The translations under genes were made by a program, and so were the position numbers. Of a stretch of DNA of 37,223 nt, positions 9,998-18,784 are shown piece by piece. Position 1 is the first letter of the stretch; the number at the start of each line of letters is the position of its first letter. This DNA comes from an uncultured Pelagibacteraceae bacterium (GTDB lineage Bacteria > Pseudomonadota > Alphaproteobacteria > Pelagibacterales > Pelagibacteraceae): the NCBI GenBank assembly GCA_902515625.1, contig CABXVD010000007.1, forward strand, positions 1-37,223. The letters are read 5' to 3'. Below the pieces are notes generated by a model that was given only the letters and a program-made list of their open reading frames with translations, ran no database searches and had not been told where the DNA came from.

Positions 9998-10891
9998 ATG
10001 GAATTACCAGTTGTTAATCATGAAGATTATTTTGCTAAAATTGGCGATGATCATAAATTTCCAATCAATAAGTTTGGCGAATTAGCTAATTATTTGATTG
10101 AAAATAAAATAGTAAAAAAGTTTCACAAGCCTTATCCTTGTTCAGTAGAGACTTTAAATTGTGCACATTCTAAAGAATATATTTTTGATATTAAAAATAA
10201 AACTTTAAGTAAACAAGGAGTAAAGAAAATAGGATTTCCTTTAGTAGATAGTGTTGTACAAAGATCCCTTGTTGCAACTGGTGGAACAGTTCTTGCTTCA
10301 AAACTTGCTGTCAACTATGGGATTGCTTGTAATACTGCAGGAGGAAGCCATCATGCAAATTATAATAGTGGTGCTGGATACTGTGTTTTTAATGATGTTG
10401 CTGTTGCTGCTCATTACTTAATCAACAGAGGTTTAGCTAATAAAATTCTTATAGTAGACTTAGATGTACACCAAGGAAATGGTAACTCAGATATATTCAA
10501 AGAAAATAGAGATGTTTTTACATTTAGTATGCATTCAAAGACAAATTATCCAGCAAAAAAATCAATTAGTGATTTAGATGTTGAATTAGAAGATAATTTG
10601 GAAGATCAGAATTATATAAAAACATTGAAGTATTATTTAACAGAATTGAATAAAGAAAATTTTGATTATGTTTTTTATATAGCGGGGGTAGATATCCATT
10701 TCAATGACAGATTAGGAAAATTAAAAATTTCAGATAACGGAATAAGATTGAGGGATGAAACAGTTATTGAAAATTTTTTTTCTAAAAGAATTCCAATATG
10801 TGGCGTTTTAGGAGGAGGATATAATAAAGATTTTAATAAATTAGTTGAATTACACTCTATGTTACATCAATCTTGTGCTAAATATATTTAA
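9998..10891 (+). CDS. Histone deacetylase family protein (AcuC/class II HDAC-like)
   Basis: GGSHHANYNSGAGYCVFNDVAVAA, VDLDVHQGNG, GVLGGGY motifs; internal ATG at 9998 preferred over listed 9959 start. Confidence 0.9.
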   Translation: MELPVVNHEDYFAKIGDDHKFPINKFGELANYLIENKIVKKFHKPYPCSVETLNCAHSKEYIFDIKNKTLSKQGVKKIGFPLVDSVVQRSLVATGGTVLASKLAVNYGIACNTAGGSHHANYNSGAGYCVFNDVAVAAHYLINRGLANKILIVDLDVHQGNGNSDIFKENRDVFTFSMHSKTNYPAKKSISDLDVELEDNLEDQNYIKTLKYYLTELNKENFDYVFYIAGVDIHFNDRLGKLKISDNGIRLRDETVIENFFSKRIPICGVLGGGYNKDFNKLVELHSMLHQSCAKYI

Positions 10892-10893
10892 TT

Positions 10894-11265
10894 ATGGCAA
10901 AAAAAATTAATCAAAACTTAACCGCAGAACAAAAATTAATTTTATTTGAAGAAGGAACAGAACTTGCAGGAACCAGTGAATTAAATCATGAAAAAAGAGA
11001 AGGAAGTTTTCATTGTGCAAATTGTGGAATTAAACTTTTTGATTCTAAAACAAAATATGAGAGTGGATCAGGTTGGCCTTCATTTTATGAGTCTTTACCT
11101 GATGTATTTGAGACGAAAACAGATCATCACATTGGTTACGCTAGAACTGAATATCATTGTAAAAATTGTGGTGGGCATCACGGACACATCTTTGAGGATG
11201 GACCGCAACCTACAGGAAAAAGGTATTGCAATAACGGTGTTTGTTTAATTTTCAGACCAAAATAA
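10894..11265 (+). CDS. msrB: Peptide-methionine (R)-S-oxide reductase
   Basis: CANCG...SGSGWPSFY...CKNCGGHHGHIF...GKRYCNNGVCLIF. Confidence 0.93.
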   Translation: MAKKINQNLTAEQKLILFEEGTELAGTSELNHEKREGSFHCANCGIKLFDSKTKYESGSGWPSFYESLPDVFETKTDHHIGYARTEYHCKNCGGHHGHIFEDGPQPTGKRYCNNGVCLIFRPK

Positions 11266-11268
11266 TTA

Positions 11269-11294
11269 AAAATAACCTATATTGGGTTAATTTT
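11269..11294 (+). terminator. Weak hairpin plus T-run after msrB
   Basis: AAAATAACC-TATATTG-GGTTAATTTT followed by T-rich tract. Confidence 0.4.
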
Positions 11295-11334
11295 TTATTT
11301 TTAATTTAAATTTATTTTGTTAAAAATTGATCTG

Positions 11335-12186
11335 ATGAAAAAAATTTTATTTATATTTCTTACATTAATGTTTAGCTTTAATAGCCAGGCAGAGGATATA
11401 ACAAAAAAAATTGCAGAAACAGCAAGTGATTATATTTCAAATTTAATTGAAGGAAATGGAACAACAGAAGTTAGTATTCAATTAAGAGAAAACTTTAAGC
11501 CAGATTTTAGCATTCTAGGAGTAAGAGAATTAAATAAAGCCAGTAACCAAAATACATTTGTCCAGTTCTCTTTGTTTAACACTGAAAAATCGAATGAAGA
11601 AAGATATGTCGGAAATCTTGGTTTTGGTAAAAGATTTTTAAGTGACGATACCTTCATGCTAACAGGGTTTAATGCATTTTTGGATTATGATCATCATGGA
11701 AATACTAGAACAAGTATCGGTGGTGAGATTAAAAATGCTGTTATGGGTTTAACTTCAAACTATTATAAAAAAATTGATAATGGTGGTGTGGATGAAGAAG
11801 TTTTAGATGGTTATGACATTCAACTTTCTTCTCAAGTTCCATACTTACATTGGGCAGATATCTTTTATAACAGTTATAAATGGGACGGTGTTGATAGAGA
11901 TGATATTGAAGGTTCAAAAATTGGTGCAGACTTACTCTTAACACCTCATATAGCTGTTGAAGCCGCTTATGATGATAAAGATAAAAAAGGTTTAAAAGAT
12001 GAATGGTATGCAAAAATAGTTTTTGTTCATCCTCCAAGAGAAGGTGCCACGGCTCAAGATGGAGTGAGTAGCGATATTTGGAAAAAAGAAAAAGATATGT
12101 CAGGTGAAATGCTTGCTAAAGTGAAAAGAAATAATAAAATCGTAGTAGAGTTTAAAGGTTCAGCAACAATTTCAAGAACGGATTAA
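11335..12186 (+). CDS. Inverse autotransporter beta-barrel domain protein (intimin/invasin-type barrel, no passenger)
   Basis: Signal peptide (MKKILFIFLTLMFSFNSQA); VGNLGFGKRFL...FMLTGFNAFLDYDHHGNTRTSIGGEIKN and terminal KVKRNNKIVVEFK resemble intimin/invasin barrels; ATG at 11335 gives better signal peptide than TTG at 11317. Confidence 0.78.
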   Translation: MKKILFIFLTLMFSFNSQAEDITKKIAETASDYISNLIEGNGTTEVSIQLRENFKPDFSILGVRELNKASNQNTFVQFSLFNTEKSNEERYVGNLGFGKRFLSDDTFMLTGFNAFLDYDHHGNTRTSIGGEIKNAVMGLTSNYYKKIDNGGVDEEVLDGYDIQLSSQVPYLHWADIFYNSYKWDGVDRDDIEGSKIGADLLLTPHIAVEAAYDDKDKKGLKDEWYAKIVFVHPPREGATAQDGVSSDIWKKEKDMSGEMLAKVKRNNKIVVEFKGSATISRTD

Positions 12187-12188
12187 TT

Positions 12189-13052
12189 ATGAAAAAATTA
12201 AAATTTTTATGTATTGTTTTATTTTCATTATTAATAAACAGTTTTTCTTTAAATGCAGCTGAAGTAAAAGGTGCGGCTGATATTTATAAAGTAAAAATGC
12301 ATAAACTTGAACTTTGTACAGGACACACACCTGGAGATATGGATGATGTAGCAACATCAACAACTCAATGTCAAGATGCTGTTACAATAGGAACTAGTAC
12401 TGCGGGCGTAGAAGTAGATATTGCCTCAGTTTCAGAGGGAGCTGTTGCAGGAAATTTTGGTGATACGATGCTTCTTCCATTAGGAGTAACTTATACTCAT
12501 GTCAGAGTTACACTTAACAGAAATATGAAATTAAGAACTAAAAAAGGTATAAATACTGGAGGTGGTGGCGATGTTGATAATTGTAAAACAAAAGCTACTA
12601 CAGATGCTATGTATGCTACTAATGAAGCAACTGACAAATATACTCATAAGCCTGTAGTTCAAGAACATACTACTGGTACTGCTACTGAGGATAACTCTGA
12701 GGAGATGAGTCTTTACATTGTTAATGGACGACAATTTGGAGATAGTGGAGGTGAAATTAGTTTATGTCAGGATGAGGATTGTGGTTCAGTATCAGCTATC
12801 AATTGGAATTATGCGGAAAACGCATCTAGATTAAATTCCGCAAAGGCGATGCAAACAATGAGAAGTACGGTTACAACTGATCAATTAGCTATGATTTATG
12901 CTTTGGAGACCCCTTATACTGTGTCTTTAATTCCACCAAAAATTGATATGTCTTTTTCAACCAGTCAAGCAATAATGGCAGAAAATGTAGTTTCAGATAC
13001 ACTTTGTGCATTTGCTATTTCAGAACCAATTGTAACAATAACTATGGAATAA
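12189..13052 (+). CDS. Secreted protein of unknown function, six cysteines in mature region
   Basis: Signal peptide MKKLKFLCIVLFSLLINSFSLNAA; begins 2 nt after the barrel gene. Confidence 0.7.
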   Translation: MKKLKFLCIVLFSLLINSFSLNAAEVKGAADIYKVKMHKLELCTGHTPGDMDDVATSTTQCQDAVTIGTSTAGVEVDIASVSEGAVAGNFGDTMLLPLGVTYTHVRVTLNRNMKLRTKKGINTGGGGDVDNCKTKATTDAMYATNEATDKYTHKPVVQEHTTGTATEDNSEEMSLYIVNGRQFGDSGGEISLCQDEDCGSVSAINWNYAENASRLNSAKAMQTMRSTVTTDQLAMIYALETPYTVSLIPPKIDMSFSTSQAIMAENVVSDTLCAFAISEPIVTITME

Positions 13053-13056
13053 AAAT

Positions 13057-13311
13057 TTATTTTAAAAGATCTTGAAGTTTATTTTCTTTTTCTAGGGCTC
13101 TCGTCTCATCATAACCACCAATGTGTTTATCGTCAAAAAAAATTTGAGGAATAGTTCTTTTACCATTAGCTTTTTTAATCATTTCATCCATAGCTCCATC
13201 AACTTTTGAAATATCTATTTCATTGTAAGGTGCATTATTTCTAGCAAGCAATCTTTTTGCTGCATCACAGTAATTACAAAATGGTCCAGTATAAATTGTA
13301 ACTTTTTTCAT
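13057..13311 (-). CDS. grxC: Glutaredoxin (GrxC-like) with CNYC active site
   Basis: VTIYTGPFCNYCDAAKRLL, TIPQIFFDDKHIGGYDE. Confidence 0.9.
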   Translation of the reverse strand: MKKVTIYTGPFCNYCDAAKRLLARNNAPYNEIDISKVDGAMDEMIKKANGKRTIPQIFFDDKHIGGYDETRALEKENKLQDLLK

Positions 13312-13314
13312 AAT

Positions 13315-13611
13315 CTATAAATAGTCACCTTTTTTAATTTTACTAGTAATTTCTTTTCTAGAGTATTCAAATTTTTTTCTATGTTTTATACTTTTTTGAT
13401 TAACTCTTTTTCTCCACAATCTAAAAGAAGATGGTTTTATAGATCTTCTCATTATCTTGATTACTTCAGACTCTGTTTTTCCAGTTTTTTTTTCTATTTC
13501 CTCAAAAGTAATTCTGTCAGCCCAGGCTGCCCAAATAACCCAATCTGGGTCAGTTACATCTGGCTCTGGATTTTTAACCCTGGTGATAGGAATGCGACCT
13601 TTTTTTTTCAT
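13315..13611 (-). CDS. TIGR03643/DUF2805-like protein
   Basis: DPDWVIWAAWADRITFEEIEKKTGKTESEVIKIMRRSIKPSSFRLWRKRV. Confidence 0.75.
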   Translation of the reverse strand: MKKKGRIPITRVKNPEPDVTDPDWVIWAAWADRITFEEIEKKTGKTESEVIKIMRRSIKPSSFRLWRKRVNQKSIKHRKKFEYSRKEITSKIKKGDYL

Positions 13612-13662
13612 AAACCCTTTATAATTGAAATAAAAATTTAATGCATTTTTTTTAGTCTCTGA

Positions 13663-13719
13663 TAATATAATTTGGGTAGTCCTTCTTAGCCATCTTTAGC
13701 TCCCGGTTTTTAAGGACTA
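13663..13719 (+). promoter_or_regulatory. Putative promoter and structured leader of the LysE gene; Shine-Dalgarno inside an 8-bp stem
   Basis: -10-like TGATAATATAAT; TAGTCCTT (13677-13684) pairs with AAGGACTA (13712-13719); AAGGA lies 11 nt before ATG 13728. Confidence 0.5.
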
Positions 13720-13727
13720 TCTTCAAA

Positions 13728-14342
13728 ATGTTCCCCCTCAATTATTTTTTATTTTTACAAATAATTCTTTTTTTATTTATTACCCCAGGACCACCAAGAA
13801 TTGTGATTGTTTCTTATTCAATGAATTATGGAGTTCAAAAATGTATTTGGACTGCATTTGGAGATATTAGCGCAAATATCATTCAAGCGACTTTAGTAAT
13901 TTTTGTTATTGGGTCATTTTTTTCTGAAAACTCTGAATTTTTAAATATGTTTAAATGGGTAGGTGTTGCTTATATTTTATATCTAGCTTTTGATATTTAT
14001 AATTCTAGACCTAAAGAAATTAGTTCAAGCAAAGATATCTCAAAAAGTTTCTTTTCATTTTTTAAAGATGGATTTCTAGTTGCAGGAACTAGTCCAAAGG
14101 CTTGGATGTTTTTTCCACTAATCTTTCCACAGTTTATTGATTTCAATGGAAATTATTTAATTCAGTTTTTGATTTTAATTACAACATATGTTGTTTTAGA
14201 TTTCTTATCGTTGATTGGTTATGCTTTACTTGCTCAAAAGCTAATTAGTTGGATTAATACAAAACCAAAAACAATAAATACAATTTCAGCGAGTGTATTA
14301 GTTATTATTGCTGCTATTATTGTTGTAACACAACAATACTAG
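13728..14342 (+). CDS. LysE family translocator
   Basis: LysE-type TM pattern, TPGPPRIVIVS and AGTSPKAWMFF motifs. Confidence 0.85.
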   Translation: MFPLNYFLFLQIILFLFITPGPPRIVIVSYSMNYGVQKCIWTAFGDISANIIQATLVIFVIGSFFSENSEFLNMFKWVGVAYILYLAFDIYNSRPKEISSSKDISKSFFSFFKDGFLVAGTSPKAWMFFPLIFPQFIDFNGNYLIQFLILITTYVVLDFLSLIGYALLAQKLISWINTKPKTINTISASVLVIIAAIIVVTQQY

Positions 14343-14429
14343 TAATATTTGGTCTTTATTGCCTCTTGCAATTAGATCAAATTCTTTATTAAATTAATTA
14401 TTAATTAATTAATAACTAGAGGAAATAAA

Positions 14430-15668
14430 ATGAAAATAAATAAAATAATCATAAGTTTTATTTCTGCAGCTGTAATTTTATTATCAACATCAGTCGTATC
14501 TTTTGCGAAAGTTGTTGGAGATAAAATTGTTTTAGGTGCAGCAATTTCATTAACTGGTAAATACTCTTCTAATGGTGTTCATACTCAAAACGGTTACAAT
14601 ATGGCCGTAGATAGAATTAACAGCATGGGTGGTGTTAAAGTTGGTGGTAAAACTTATAAGTTTGACATTATTTATTATGATGATGAGTCAAACCCAAAAA
14701 GAGCAGCTCAACTTGCTGAAAGATTAATTTCACAAGATGGTGTTGAGTTTATGCTTGGTCCATACAGTTCAGGATTAACTAAAGCGATAGCTCCAGTTAC
14801 AGAAAAGTACGGTGTTCCAATGGTGGAAGCAAATGGTGCATCTAGATCTTTGTTTACAAAAGGTTACAAATATCTATTTGCTGTTTTAGCTCCTGCTAAT
14901 TTATATCTTGATGTTGCTATTGATTTAGCAGTTGAAAAGAATAATGGAAAACCAGTAACTGTTGCAATGGCATTTGAACAAGATGCATTTTCTCAAGATG
15001 TAAGACTAGGAGTTTTAGAAGCAATTAAAAGAACAGGCTCTAAACAAGTAATTGATGATAAATTACCAAAAGAGCTAAATGACATGGCTGCTACTTTAGT
15101 AAAAGTCAAACAAATGAAACCAGATGTTTTAGTTGTTTCAGGTCACACTAAAGGTGCTCTAACTGCTATTAGACAAATATCTGAGATGAAAGTAGATGTT
15201 CCAATGTTAGCTATGACACACTGTGATGCAGCGAAACTATCAAAGCAACATGGTAAGAACTCACAATATGCTTTATGTGCTTCTCAGTGGCACAAAACAC
15301 TAACTTATAAAGATGACTTCTTTAAAGATGGTATGACTTATGACGCAGACTTTACTAAAGAGTTTGGTTATGCGCCTCCATATCAAGCAGCAGAATCATC
15401 AGCTGCTCTATTGGTATTTAAAGATGCATTTGAAAGAGCAAATTCTTTTGATCAAAAGAAAGTAAGGGATGCTCTTGCAGCTACTAATATGCAAACTTTT
15501 TATGGAAACATAAAATTTGCATCAGGTGGTCAGAATGTTGATAAGCCAATGGTACTTTTCCAAGTTATGTGTGACGATGGTGGAAAATGTGAAAACAAAG
15601 TTGTTGCTCCAACTAAATGGGCTTCAGCTAAATTGATTCACCCAATTCCTTCTTGGTCTAAAAGATAA
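14430..15668 (+). CDS. Branched-chain amino acid/amide-type ABC transporter substrate-binding protein
   Basis: Signal peptide; VLGAAISLTGKYSSNGVHTQNGYNMAVDRIN...GGKTY periplasmic-binding (Peripla_BP_6) fold. Confidence 0.92.
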   Translation: MKINKIIISFISAAVILLSTSVVSFAKVVGDKIVLGAAISLTGKYSSNGVHTQNGYNMAVDRINSMGGVKVGGKTYKFDIIYYDDESNPKRAAQLAERLISQDGVEFMLGPYSSGLTKAIAPVTEKYGVPMVEANGASRSLFTKGYKYLFAVLAPANLYLDVAIDLAVEKNNGKPVTVAMAFEQDAFSQDVRLGVLEAIKRTGSKQVIDDKLPKELNDMAATLVKVKQMKPDVLVVSGHTKGALTAIRQISEMKVDVPMLAMTHCDAAKLSKQHGKNSQYALCASQWHKTLTYKDDFFKDGMTYDADFTKEFGYAPPYQAAESSAALLVFKDAFERANSFDQKKVRDALAATNMQTFYGNIKFASGGQNVDKPMVLFQVMCDDGGKCENKVVAPTKWASAKLIHPIPSWSKR

Positions 15669-15679
15669 ACAAATCTATA

Positions 15680-15719
15680 AATACCCCCTAATATAATATA
15701 TATAGGGGGTATTTTTTTA
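15680..15719 (+). terminator. Strong intrinsic terminator between binding-protein gene and permease gene
   Basis: AATACCCCCTA - loop - TAGGGGGTATT followed by T-run. Confidence 0.85.
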
Positions 15720-15730
15720 TAGGATTCATT

Positions 15731-16624
15731 ATGGATTTCATGGTCTTCCAATATCCAATGATTTCTGTTCAAGCATGTTTGGACGGAATTTTACTTGGAA
15801 TTTTATTTGCATTGATTGCATATGGTATGGCACTTCAATGGGGAGTAATGAATATAATTAATATTGCTCAAGGAGATCTTGTTATTTTAGGAGGATACAT
15901 TGCTTATTTTATGTATCTTTACGGTATTCACCCTGCATGGGGAGTTATTGTGTCACCAATCATAATGTTTTTTGTAGGTATAGCAATTTACAAACTTGTA
16001 ATTAATAAAGTGGTTGATAGAGATTTGTTCATATCTATCTTAGCTACATTTGGAATAAGTATTCTTTTCATGCAATTAATGAACTTTGCATTTGGAGCTG
16101 ATGTTGTTCTTGCAAACTCAGATTATGGAACAACTATGTTATTTAATAATAACGTTGTGCTGCCAAATTCGAAAATATTTTCAGCATTTATAAGCATTGT
16201 ATTTGCAATTTGTTTAGTAATTTACATGAAAAAATCTAAGCTTGGTCGTGCAATCAGAGCAACAGCCCAAAATGCAAGAGCAGCAAAGATTTTAGGTGTT
16301 GATACAGAAAAAGTTTATGCAGCAACTTTTGGAATTAATGCAGCTCTTTGTGGTGTTGCTGGTGCTTTAATTTCAATTACTTTTACAATTCACCCTTATA
16401 TGGGTCTTCCATATACAATTAGATCTTTTATGATTGTTATTATCGCTGGATTAGGAAACCTACCTGGTGTTGCAATGTCAGGAATGGGCTTAGGTGTATT
16501 TGAAGAATTTGCAGATTACATACTTGGCACTGAATTTAGAATTGGATCAGTATTTTTATTGTTAGTTTTAATACTTGTTTATAGAAGATTTAAACTTTCA
16601 AGAAAAAGAGAATATTTAAAATGA
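15731..16624 (+). CDS. Liv-type ABC transporter permease (LivH)
   Basis: BPD_transp_2-type TM protein; GVMNIINIAQGDLVILGGYIAY. Confidence 0.9.
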   Translation: MDFMVFQYPMISVQACLDGILLGILFALIAYGMALQWGVMNIINIAQGDLVILGGYIAYFMYLYGIHPAWGVIVSPIIMFFVGIAIYKLVINKVVDRDLFISILATFGISILFMQLMNFAFGADVVLANSDYGTTMLFNNNVVLPNSKIFSAFISIVFAICLVIYMKKSKLGRAIRATAQNARAAKILGVDTEKVYAATFGINAALCGVAGALISITFTIHPYMGLPYTIRSFMIVIIAGLGNLPGVAMSGMGLGVFEEFADYILGTEFRIGSVFLLLVLILVYRRFKLSRKREYLK

Positions 16625-17727
16625 TAAGAAAAATTATACTTTTAATTTTATTTTCAGTGTTTGTGTCATCGACAGTTCTTGCTTGTGAAGGTCGTGAAAT
16701 AAAGAAAAGTGGATTTTTATACTATAAGGACGGCAAAGGTAAATTTATTGAAGGTTATGACATTGAAAATCCTCAAGATAAAATAATTATGGTTTTTAAT
16801 CGTGGATCATGGCATGTAAAAAAAGGTTCTCGTTTTTGTATTCAAAAAAACAATAGTATGCAAAGTGTATTAGCCCAACTTTCAGGAACAATTATAGATG
16901 GTAAAGAATTAGTTGTTTGGATTAATATGGAATTATGGAAAGCTGGTCTTTATACACATGAAAACAAATGTGTAAAAGGGGAGCATATGTATAAGGGTAA
17001 AAAATTATATTTTACTCCACCATATTGGAAATGTATGTGGGGACCACCAACTTATATAAAAAAAGTAAAAACCTCTAAAGATGATATTTTACAAGTTCCA
17101 GAATATGTTAGTAATTTTCCCTTAAAAAATAGAGCAGCAATAAATAGTGCAATTGCGGATATATTTGTTGAAAAAGGAACACCAAGAAACCAACTTTTTA
17201 TTTCAGGCCATTCATGTGGGGGTATTGGAAGTTTGAGAATGGAGGCTGTGTTTCCAGAAGTTTATAATGCTGCAATTTCTCTTAATCCGAATTGTTGGGA
17301 TAATATTGATAATGATTTAATGAGAGAGTTTCAGTTAGATGAAATAAGAGGTGCAGAAAAATTAGACGCTTTAACTTTTCATGGAGAAATGGATGGAGCA
17401 AGTAGTTATTTAGGAATTTCAAGTTATATGAGGTGGATTGGAGATAAGCCTGGTGCTGAATGGGTTGAACTTCCAGTCCACAACAGTCCTAATGGAAAAG
17501 AATTTATAATTGATGGAGTAGAATGCAAAATAAAATATAGAATGAATAGTGGTTGGAAAATCAAACATAATTGGGATTACGGCCATAAATTGAAAGCTTG
17601 GACTATAGTAGATCCTAAAGAAAAAGCTGAAATGAAAAAAAAAGCTGCTGGACACAATATTGCATCTGATATGTGTTTTACACCTTATCTCGAGGACATC
17701 AAAAAATTTATAGCAAAAAAATTATAA
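16621..17727 (+). CDS. Secreted alpha/beta hydrolase (PHB depolymerase/esterase-like) embedded in transporter operon
   Basis: Signal peptide; GHSCGGIGSLRMEAVFPEVYNAAISLNP nucleophile elbow; ATGA overlap with upstream permease. Confidence 0.7.
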   Translation: MIRKIILLILFSVFVSSTVLACEGREIKKSGFLYYKDGKGKFIEGYDIENPQDKIIMVFNRGSWHVKKGSRFCIQKNNSMQSVLAQLSGTIIDGKELVVWINMELWKAGLYTHENKCVKGEHMYKGKKLYFTPPYWKCMWGPPTYIKKVKTSKDDILQVPEYVSNFPLKNRAAINSAIADIFVEKGTPRNQLFISGHSCGGIGSLRMEAVFPEVYNAAISLNPNCWDNIDNDLMREFQLDEIRGAEKLDALTFHGEMDGASSYLGISSYMRWIGDKPGAEWVELPVHNSPNGKEFIIDGVECKIKYRMNSGWKIKHNWDYGHKLKAWTIVDPKEKAEMKKKAAGHNIASDMCFTPYLEDIKKFIAKKL

Positions 17728-17731
17728 TATT

Positions 17732-18784
17732 ATGAATAAAAAAAATTTAATCTTATATATTGGAATATTAATTTTTGGTGTAGCTGCTCCATTTATATTT
17801 CCAGCTTTTAAAGTACAGTTATCTATTCTTTGTGTATTAATTGTTCTTGCTACAACTTGGAATATTCAAGGTGGTGAAATGGGGTATAACTCATTTGGAA
17901 ATATACTCTTTTATGGCCTCGGTATGTATTTATGTGCCTCTGTCCAGGTTGGTATGTTTTTCCCACTAGCTGAATGGACTGAAAGTGGTGGTGAAAAAAC
18001 ATTTGTACATACTCCTGCACAATTTTTTCAAGGGATGGCTGTTGGGCTAATAGTTGCTGCAGTGGTACCAACAATTGTAGCAGGTTTAATTGGATATTCT
18101 ATTTTAGGACTTAGAGGGCATTATTTTGCCATTTGCACATTAGGTTTGGGTGTTGCAGCAGGTGAGATTTCTGGAGGAATTGAAATCATTGGAGCTGGAC
18201 AAGGTTTCACAACTCCACCTTTTCCTGATGTAGGAAGTTTAGAATCACGAGGTGAATTTTTTTATTTTCTAAGCTTTTTTGTTTTAATACTTACTTTCAT
18301 AGCTGTCAGAGGAATTTACACAACTAGATTTAAGTTAATATTAAATGCAATAAGGGATAATGAAGATAAGGCTGAGGCTATGGGAATTCAAACGATGAAG
18401 TACAAAATAGTTGGTTGGATGATATCAGCTTTCTTTTGTGGTCTTGCTGGAGGAATCATGGGAGGCTTAGTTGGATATATTGACTCAACAGATGTTGCTT
18501 TTGATGGAAGAGAGATGGGAGTTTTTATGGTTTTAATGGCAATCTTAGGAGGAAAAGGAACTCTTTGGGGACCAATTATTGGTGCAACAGTTTTTCATAT
18601 TTTTAAAGAGGGTTTTTGGACTTTCTTCTTAGGTTGGCAATATGTTGCACTTGGAGTGTTAATCGTTGTGATAGTTATTTATTTCCCAGAGGGAATAATG
18701 GGTTGGTTAAGAGAAAAATATCCTGAAAGATTTGGTGAAGTTGTAGATGAAAAAGATCGTAAGGCTCAGGTGGAACTTAAATGA
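17732..18784 (+). CDS. Liv-type ABC transporter permease (LivM)
   Basis: BPD_transp_2-type; RGHYFAICTLGLGVAAGEI, NAIRDNEDKAEAMGI. Confidence 0.9.
   Translation: MNKKNLILYIGILIFGVAAPFIFPAFKVQLSILCVLIVLATTWNIQGGEMGYNSFGNILFYGLGMYLCASVQVGMFFPLAEWTESGGEKTFVHTPAQFFQGMAVGLIVAAVVPTIVAGLIGYSILGLRGHYFAICTLGLGVAAGEISGGIEIIGAGQGFTTPPFPDVGSLESRGEFFYFLSFFVLILTFIAVRGIYTTRFKLILNAIRDNEDKAEAMGIQTMKYKIVGWMISAFFCGLAGGIMGGLVGYIDSTDVAFDGREMGVFMVLMAILGGKGTLWGPIIGATVFHIFKEGFWTFFLGWQYVALGVLIVVIVIYFPEGIMGWLREKYPERFGEVVDEKDRKAQVELK

Noticed and set aside
11741-12037. 98-aa minus-strand ORF inside the barrel gene
   Set aside because: His/Tyr/Leu-rich shadow frame of the inverse autotransporter coding sequence
14358-14372. 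ATTGC-CTCTT-GCAAT hairpin after the LysE gene
   Set aside because: Only a 5-bp stem and no following T-run; too weak to call a terminator
14394-14415. TTAATTA repeats upstream of the first binding-protein gene
   Set aside because: Simple AT-rich low-complexity sequence expected in this genome; no clear operator or repeat array structure
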